A stretch of DNA of 64,000 bases, from positions 24,366,001 through 24,430,000 of the forward strand of contig OZ316891.1 in the NCBI GenBank assembly GCA_973895155.1, written 5' to 3'. Shown here piece after piece: positions 58,879 to 64,000 of this stretch. The DNA is from Marsupella aquatica (taxonomy: Eukaryota > Marchantiophyta). Position 1 is the first letter of the stretch. Every line of letters starts with the position of its first letter. The position numbers were made by a program, and so were the translations under genes. A model generated the notes under the pieces. The model did not search any database. It saw only the letters and a list, made by a program, of their open reading frames with translations, and had not been told where the DNA came from.

Positions 58879-59080
58879 AGTCTGCCGCCAAGATTTGAGC
58901 CCACCCCTAGTAAGTTTACAGTGACACCCCTAGGCAGCAGGAAACAACAATCCGCCAACAGTAAAATAAGTCCAACTGCGACCAACCATAACAAGCTACG
59001 TTAGTTCAAATATCACATTTATTTAAAAGATGTGATTTGTACAAAAATCTTGTCTCAAAACTGATGCTACTACGTACTCC

Positions 59081-59959
59081 TCACTCTGATTCATAGTTGC
59101 TAATAACCCCTTCCTCACTTGTTGTCACATAGTTTTCACTGTGAGGATCCTGACCCTTCCGTGGCCAGGCCTCAAAAAGATCATAGTCCATTGGGTTTTG
59201 ACGCTTCCCAGCTGCTACTGATTCCACAAGCCAAGCATATGAAACCACAAACACATTATGGGACATGACATAAAAGCGAATGTCACCCTTCCCAAACTTG
59301 CGGCAGGCTTTGGGATATGACTTAGTAATGACATGAGTGGTGTCCTCTATTATATTCTCCTCCACTATCCCACCTAGGTCAAGCATTGTGGACTTGTACA
59401 CTTTGCACTTAACCTCTCCAATTCCCGCCTCCACAAAAACCATGCTCAGCCCTTTCAAAATGGGGGTTGGTTGCTTCATCTCCTCAGCCAACATACTCTT
59501 CAGCCTTCTTGAGCTTTGTCCTGTGTTGAGTACAGGTCCATATTGGACATCAGCAAGCCGTGCCTTTGCTTCCCAGACTTCTTGTTCAGCCCAAGCTGAT
59601 GCAATAGCTTCTTCATCCTCCCACAATTCATATTGCTCAGTATCCTGTACAATCTGATGTGCTATGGAATCTGTGATCCAAGAGGCCTCAACTACTTTTA
59701 GGCCTTGCTCAGTAATTGCAGAATTCATGTAGGACCATGACCACTTCTTTATCACTGATAGCCATGTCCCTGCAACAACATGTGTAGTCTCTGGAGTGAT
59801 GTCCTGAAGTACAGTGCCATGGAGCTCAGAGAATCGTTTCTGTAAAGTTGGCCAATGCACTTTGGTCAAGCCATGCTGGCCATGGACCAAAATGGCTCTG
59901 ACCCCTGTAAACACTGTTGGGTGGTCACACTTTCTACGTTTCCCAGGCTCCATGTACAC
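59081..59959 (-). CDS. Tandem BRCT-domain protein
   Basis: A single 292-codon frame. The N-terminus carries a basic KRRK stretch that could be a nuclear signal. BRCT 1 (about residues 15-105) has LQKRFSELHGTVLQDITPET, THVVAG and VVEASWITDSI. BRCT 2 (about 175-265) has MLDLGGIVEENIIEDTTHVI and VVSYAWLVESVAAGKRQNP. An acidic linker separates them. Each domain ends with the W residue typical of BRCT alpha-3. The family binds phosphoproteins in DNA repair. BRCT 1 looks somewhat like that of DNA polymerase lambda or mu. It is upstream of the CACTA transposase on the same strand and intact. Confidence 0.72.
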   Translation of the reverse strand: MYMEPGKRRKCDHPTVFTGVRAILVHGQHGLTKVHWPTLQKRFSELHGTVLQDITPETTHVVAGTWLSVIKKWSWSYMNSAITEQGLKVVEASWITDSIAHQIVQDTEQYELWEDEEAIASAWAEQEVWEAKARLADVQYGPVLNTGQSSRRLKSMLAEEMKQPTPILKGLSMVFVEAGIGEVKCKVYKSTMLDLGGIVEENIIEDTTHVITKSYPKACRKFGKGDIRFYVMSHNVFVVSYAWLVESVAAGKRQNPMDYDLFEAWPRKGQDPHSENYVTTSEEGVISNYESE

Positions 59960-60539
59960 ACACCCTATGTGATGAGAGTGAATATTGGAAGAATGGGTTC
60001 ACCTGCCAATAGAAGGACACCAAAATTCCTGCTTTTTAAGTTGATCCGGTCCACTGTTGCTCAAGTCCAATTTTGATAGGTACAGGGGATATGTGAACAA
60101 TAAGTACTAGGCACCTGCACCGATGTAGGACATTGTTTGAGTATATACTAGGAAATCCATATCAAAGGTGAAATGAAGTGCAACCAACTTGTCATGGCCG
60201 CACATACATATTTTGTTGTAAAGGAGGATACATTCAATGACAAACTTATAGGGCAATTTGATTAATTGCATGCCTGATGCTTACAACTTTGAAATCCTAT
60301 TTTAATTTAGCAGTCTGATGAGAGTGTTTGTGAAAATGACCACTCAGTCTAAATACTTCCAAGAAGGCTTGTAAGGATAAGTTTTTATAGGCATGTACCC
60401 AGCCAATAACGCCAGGGCACAGGATAAGTGCTCCCTGTATAAACTCGCCTACCCAACTCCTGTTCAAAATTGGAATCTCTGCAATCTCCAAAAATAGTAC
60501 ATCCACATTAGGTGCCCTATGCATGTACAATGTTCAGCT

Positions 60540-61313
60540 TCACAGCCAAGATATGTGATCTCTCATAGGAGTGCGCGAGGTAGGATCAATGGCATGGTGA
60601 TGACAATAAAATATCCATCGATCAACACCATGTGCAGAGTGATCATAGATTTCTCTGTCACAAGCATAACCCTGTGCTTGACAATCTTTCAAGCAATGAT
60701 AGTGCCACATAGTGGAACACCTAGCACAGTGGACCATGTCAGCCCAGTACTCATCATCATGCTCACCACATGCCTTGCACCTATGAAGTGGGCAAGCTGT
60801 GGCATGAGCAGGCAAACACTCAAAACAGAAAAACCTCACACAAAAACGGTCTGGACATTTCCTAACATCCGGTGCAGCATCAACAGAGCCCTCATAGGAC
60901 CCCAACTTCCCACACTGTGCACACTTAGCCTGCTTCTCCAAACAATCAGTGCACATCCAGTCTCCCTGGTGTGTTGACGGGAGGCCCACCCCTGGACAGT
61001 TGTTTTCTGCAGCAAGGTCAGACTCCGGGTTGAGGTGGAAATGCCTCATGCAAGGGCCCTCACAGATGACCAAGCTCCCACCATCGTCACAAATGGCACA
61101 ACAATGAGCTGCCTTCTGGAAAATCTGACTTGCAGAGAAGTTAGTAACATGTGGCCCAGGTACGCCTGTGTTGCTCACCTCTATCACACGCTTTTTTGCT
61201 GGAATTTTGGGGCGTGCCATACCTATGCATGAGATAGACAGTACAACTAAGTACACGGTACAGGCACTACATTTTGGCAGACTATACAGACAATGTATTT
61301 TAGCAGACTTCAC
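60540..61313 (-). CDS. EDM2/NSD-type PHD zinc-finger protein
   Basis: The start is most likely the internal Met at 61220 (MARPKIPAKKRVIEV), preceded by a plausible acceptor; the frame itself opens at 61313. Finger 1 reads CAICDDGGSLVICEGPCMRH, HFHLNPES, then WMCTDCLEKQAKCAQCGKLG. A second set follows with FCFECLPAHATACPLHRCKA and HCARCSTMWHYHCL. This atypical extended PHD array, with a CAICDxGGxL...C.GxC start and a PLHrC.aC second unit, matches plant EDM2 and the NSD/ADD-type readers. EDM2 proteins bind histone H3 marks and counter or tune transposon silencing. Only the PHD part is present; the methyltransferase-like half of EDM2 is absent. It is intact and on the same strand as the BRCT and TNP2 genes. 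Confidence 0.7.
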   Translation of the reverse strand: MKSAKIHCLYSLPKCSACTVYLVVLSISCIGMARPKIPAKKRVIEVSNTGVPGPHVTNFSASQIFQKAAHCCAICDDGGSLVICEGPCMRHFHLNPESDLAAENNCPGVGLPSTHQGDWMCTDCLEKQAKCAQCGKLGSYEGSVDAAPDVRKCPDRFCVRFFCFECLPAHATACPLHRCKACGEHDDEYWADMVHCARCSTMWHYHCLKDCQAQGYACDREIYDHSAHGVDRWIFYCHHHAIDPTSRTPMRDHISWL

Positions 61314-61957
61314 AGAAAGTAAAATTTAGCATTTAAGGTACAAAGGCATTAACCATTGCAATGAATTGCAATGCCCACACAAGGATGCAGAGCAGACATA
61401 CTTTTGGTTTGTTGAGCCCACACACAAAACTGAACCCCTAGTACAATTGCTCTACCAACACCTCAAATTCGTGGATGTGATTCACCAAAAAAGATCTGCA
61501 ACAACATTTCATGCATTTGAATCACATACAATAGTCATCACATTGAAAAATAGGCATTTTTCCAACAAGATTGGGATCAAGCAGTGTGATGAGGGTTGTA
61601 CTTTATACATCCTATATAGGCTATGATAGTGAGACAAATAAGTCATACGTGTAAGGGATGTTTGTAGGTTATCGCATGGCCCATTAATTCTGTCATAGAA
61701 TGTTACAATGTTGGCCAAGTTAAAGTAGACATTAAAGCAGTCTTTGAATGGAGAATTTAAAGAGAGCTTGCTTAATTCTTACATTAGAATATTCCACTTA
61801 GTGCAGCCAAAATAGGATAAGTTATACACTCTGGACCCTAAACACTTTACCCAAAATTGCTCATACTTCAAAATTTTAAATTAATATCCTCGGTGCTTAA
61901 GTCAGAGTATTAAGTGTGAGGTCATTCCACTCAGGTTTGTGCATACGGGGTGACAAA
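61314..61957. other. AT-rich spacer, no gene recognised
   Basis: Only short open frames without domains. No CACTA end or subterminal array is visible. Confidence 0.5.
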
Positions 61958-61967
61958 CTATGCTCCT

Positions 61968-62399
61968 CTACAGCGTGTGATCCAAACATGTGTAGACACC
62001 AAAAGCACCAGTGGTGGGGTCTGGGAGGCCAGGCACACTGCAGGATGGCGAGTGGTTCCAGATGATACATTGTGCTCTATGCAAAAATTGACATCCAAGA
62101 GAACGGTCATCCAACTCTGGGCTAGATGCCCGACAGGCAGGACAGTCATATTGGCAACTGTGTACACACCCTTGGGCCCTAATTTGTGGCGGGTCATGTA
62201 CGAGAGATAGAAATACCAAGGATGTTGGGAAGGGTGGAGAAGTAGGTACAGGCCGGCTGTAGTTATTCATGGCAACAATAGGGTACTCAAAGTACCATGC
62301 AGACTGGGCAGGAAGGATCCCAAGTCTGACATACTCAAGGCGCAACCTCTCTGCCTTGCGTGCAAGCCGCACATGTTTAGCATTGCGGGTGCTCACCAT
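61968..62399 (-). CDS. Uncharacterised ORF upstream of the PHD gene
   Basis: A 143-codon frame begins MVSTRNAKHVRLARKAERLR, a basic helix, then AWYFEYPIVAMNNYS. After about residue 60 an alternative frame (62197-61958) is equally protein-like (GVYTVANMTVLPVGHL, CIEHNVSSGTTRHPAVCLAS). An intron or frameshift near 62.2 kb is therefore possible. No domain is recognised. It follows the same strand as the neighbouring genes. Confidence 0.3.
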   Translation of the reverse strand: MVSTRNAKHVRLARKAERLRLEYVRLGILPAQSAWYFEYPIVAMNNYSRPVPTSPPFPTSLVFLSLVHDPPQIRAQGCVHSCQYDCPACRASSPELDDRSLGCQFLHRAQCIIWNHSPSCSVPGLPDPTTGAFGVYTCLDHTL

Positions 62400-64000
62400 A
62401 ACTGTTGCTTTTGTTCAGATGTCTTGTGTTCACGTCCTCCAACGTCCTTCAATCAGCAAGGTCAGTAGGAGCTGTAATTGCCTCTCCAACAACAACCAGA
62501 AGAGAGACTAATCAGTTCCCACTCACTGTGTCATTCCCTTGGTTCCAACTAGAGGTCATAGTATAAACATAGCATGAAACACTCCTAATGAACAATGTTG
62601 CAAACTACAATATCCAGAAAGACTGAAAGTCTCACCCTGCAGTGAGCAACAGAGAGGTAGTTCACTGCTTGCAAGAGTGAACTGAGCAGGAGTGTAGGCA
62701 GACTGGCATTCAGTTGGCACAACTATATTGTGCATCAGCACAAAAGCTCTTATAAACATGATATGCATGAAACTTGTCGATAAAATAGAAGGAAACTAAG
62801 AGTGGATGCAAAACAAAGTAAATTACATCACAGGTTGGCACAGGAAGTGGCTCGCAGCACTCAGTCAAACTTCATAACCAAAGTACAGACTGTGTTCACA
62901 ATAAGGAGCTTCCTAAAAAAGAGGCCACCAAAAGGGGGTGGCAGAAAGGTCACTTGACAAAATGAAGATGGGAATGAAAAAACTGCCTCCAAGCCCAATA
63001 CATGTGACCAAATATATATTCAAAGAGGATCCCCAACAGAGCAGAAGACAGTATGATCCCAATTACTATGTTCTATCCATAACTACACGATCTGAAAATG
63101 TTATGAGCAGACATGAAGAAGCCAGCAAAACAAAGGAAATAGAGCAAAATAGAGCATGGATCGAGAAAATGAACAACATCTAGTTCTTACACAAGAAACT
63201 CAGTGACAGCAAACAAATTCACTAGCCCCAGGAAGTGAAAAGCAAATGAGTACCAAGCCAACCAACTAAGACTGACTATGAAATGCAAGTGACATCATTT
63301 CAACCAAAAAATACAATAAAGCACTTAGGCAACATTAATATAGAAGTGTAGTGGAATTATATCATGCGACAGATAGTACTTGGTTCTACCTGAGGTGTAC
63401 AGGCATACTTCCCTCAGGTAGAATGTGTATGCAGTTACATACACATGAGGATCCCCAACAAAGCACACAACAATATGATCTGAATTCCCAATTACTCTGT
63501 TCTGTCCATACCTATGTTCATAAAAAATGTTATGAGCAGACATTGAGAAGCTAGCAAAACAGAGGAGCCAATCGAAGCCAAAATACTACATTCAAATACA
63601 AGCTCACAAATAGGACTGAATTAGAACTCTTGCCTTTTTGCACTCCACCTGCACCAAAATGAAGTCTTAATACCAGGGACACGAAGAACACAAAACAAAT
63701 GCCGGAGCACATTCAAAGACAAAATGATTCATGAATAGCACATTCAAAGACAGAGCGGAAATAATTGAAAAAACCTGAGTGAAACAATTGTTCACACATA
63801 ACGAGACATTGGAGGTTGAATACAGCAGTCACCGCCAAGAATGTATGCATGAAACAGACATGAAGATATCGAATATGTATATGCATTCCAGACTTCATGC
63901 CAGACAGTGGCGAAAATTAAAATGAACTAGTTTTGACTTTATGACTCTCAGAATGAAAATATTTTATTTCAGAATTATATTCTATTTCAGAATTGGTTCA
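62400..64000. other. AT-rich region with a duplicated segment
   Basis: No gene is supported. A segment of about 110 bp occurs twice (about 63027-63140 and 63450-63565), each beginning GGATCCCCAACA and containing AATTACTnTGTTCT and ATGTTATGAGCAGACAT. The window ends in AT-rich sequence without a CACTA terminus. Confidence 0.55.

Noticed and set aside
1-64000. tRNA, rRNA or other structural RNA genes
   Set aside because: No cloverleaf or rRNA core was recognised. The only tRNA-related sequences are the retrotransposon primer-binding sites.

Overview
The window is eukaryotic, streptophyte plant DNA. It has GT-AG introns of roughly 90-450 bp, plant superfamilies of Ty1/copia, Ty3/gypsy, CACTA and Mutator-like elements, and a six-exon cytokinin-signalling histidine phosphotransfer gene of the AHP type. 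The species cannot be fixed from sequence alone. A gypsy element carrying a DNA methyltransferase has precedent in charophytes, and the AHP protein looks like a land-plant one, so an early-diverging land plant (bryophyte, lycophyte or fern) with a large repeat-rich genome is a fair guess.

Layout. (1) 1-7.6 kb: a decayed Mutator-like DNA element with two divergent genes, a ParB/Srx-like protein (-) and a transposase with a WRKY-GCM1-like finger and a C-terminal SWIM finger (+). Eight copies of an 18-bp palindrome lie between, inside introns of, and downstream of these genes. (2) 9.2-13.2 kb: the only convincing ordinary host gene, AHP (-), with a pyrimidine-rich upstream region. (3) 13.3-15 kb: AT-rich tandem repeats. 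(4) About 15-30.7 kb: a gypsy element (-) with gag, CCHC knuckles, protease, a DNMT3-like C5 methyltransferase, RT/RNase H, integrase and a C-terminal PHD finger. A complete copia element (I, 16673-23173, target duplication GCATG) interrupts it, and a 328-bp MITE sits inside that copia. (5) 30.7-32.5 kb: no genes, one perfect hairpin. (6) 32.5-58 kb: a rearranged block. The 3' half of copia III is at 32537-34334 (-) and its 5' half is at 49261-53518 (+). Likewise the 3' half of a CACTA element is at 34342-37929 (+) and its 5' half runs leftward from beyond 58 kb to 53519 (-). One inversion of 34.34-53.52 kb restores both, and the copia flanks then share a 5-bp target duplication, ATGTC. Inside the inverted block lie the end of a second CACTA, a coiled-coil pseudogene, and copia II (40402-46508, target duplication GGTTT). 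(7) 58-62.4 kb: F-box-like, tandem BRCT and EDM2-type PHD genes on the same strand as, and upstream of, the CACTA transposase. No 5' CACTA terminus is visible before 64 kb, so these may be cargo of the element.

Theme. Several elements carry chromatin-linked domains: a methyltransferase writer and PHD reader in the gypsy, and an EDM2-like PHD and BRCT protein in or beside the CACTA. Most premature stops are TAG or TGA in positions that a single C-to-T change would make, which fits decay of methylated cytosines.
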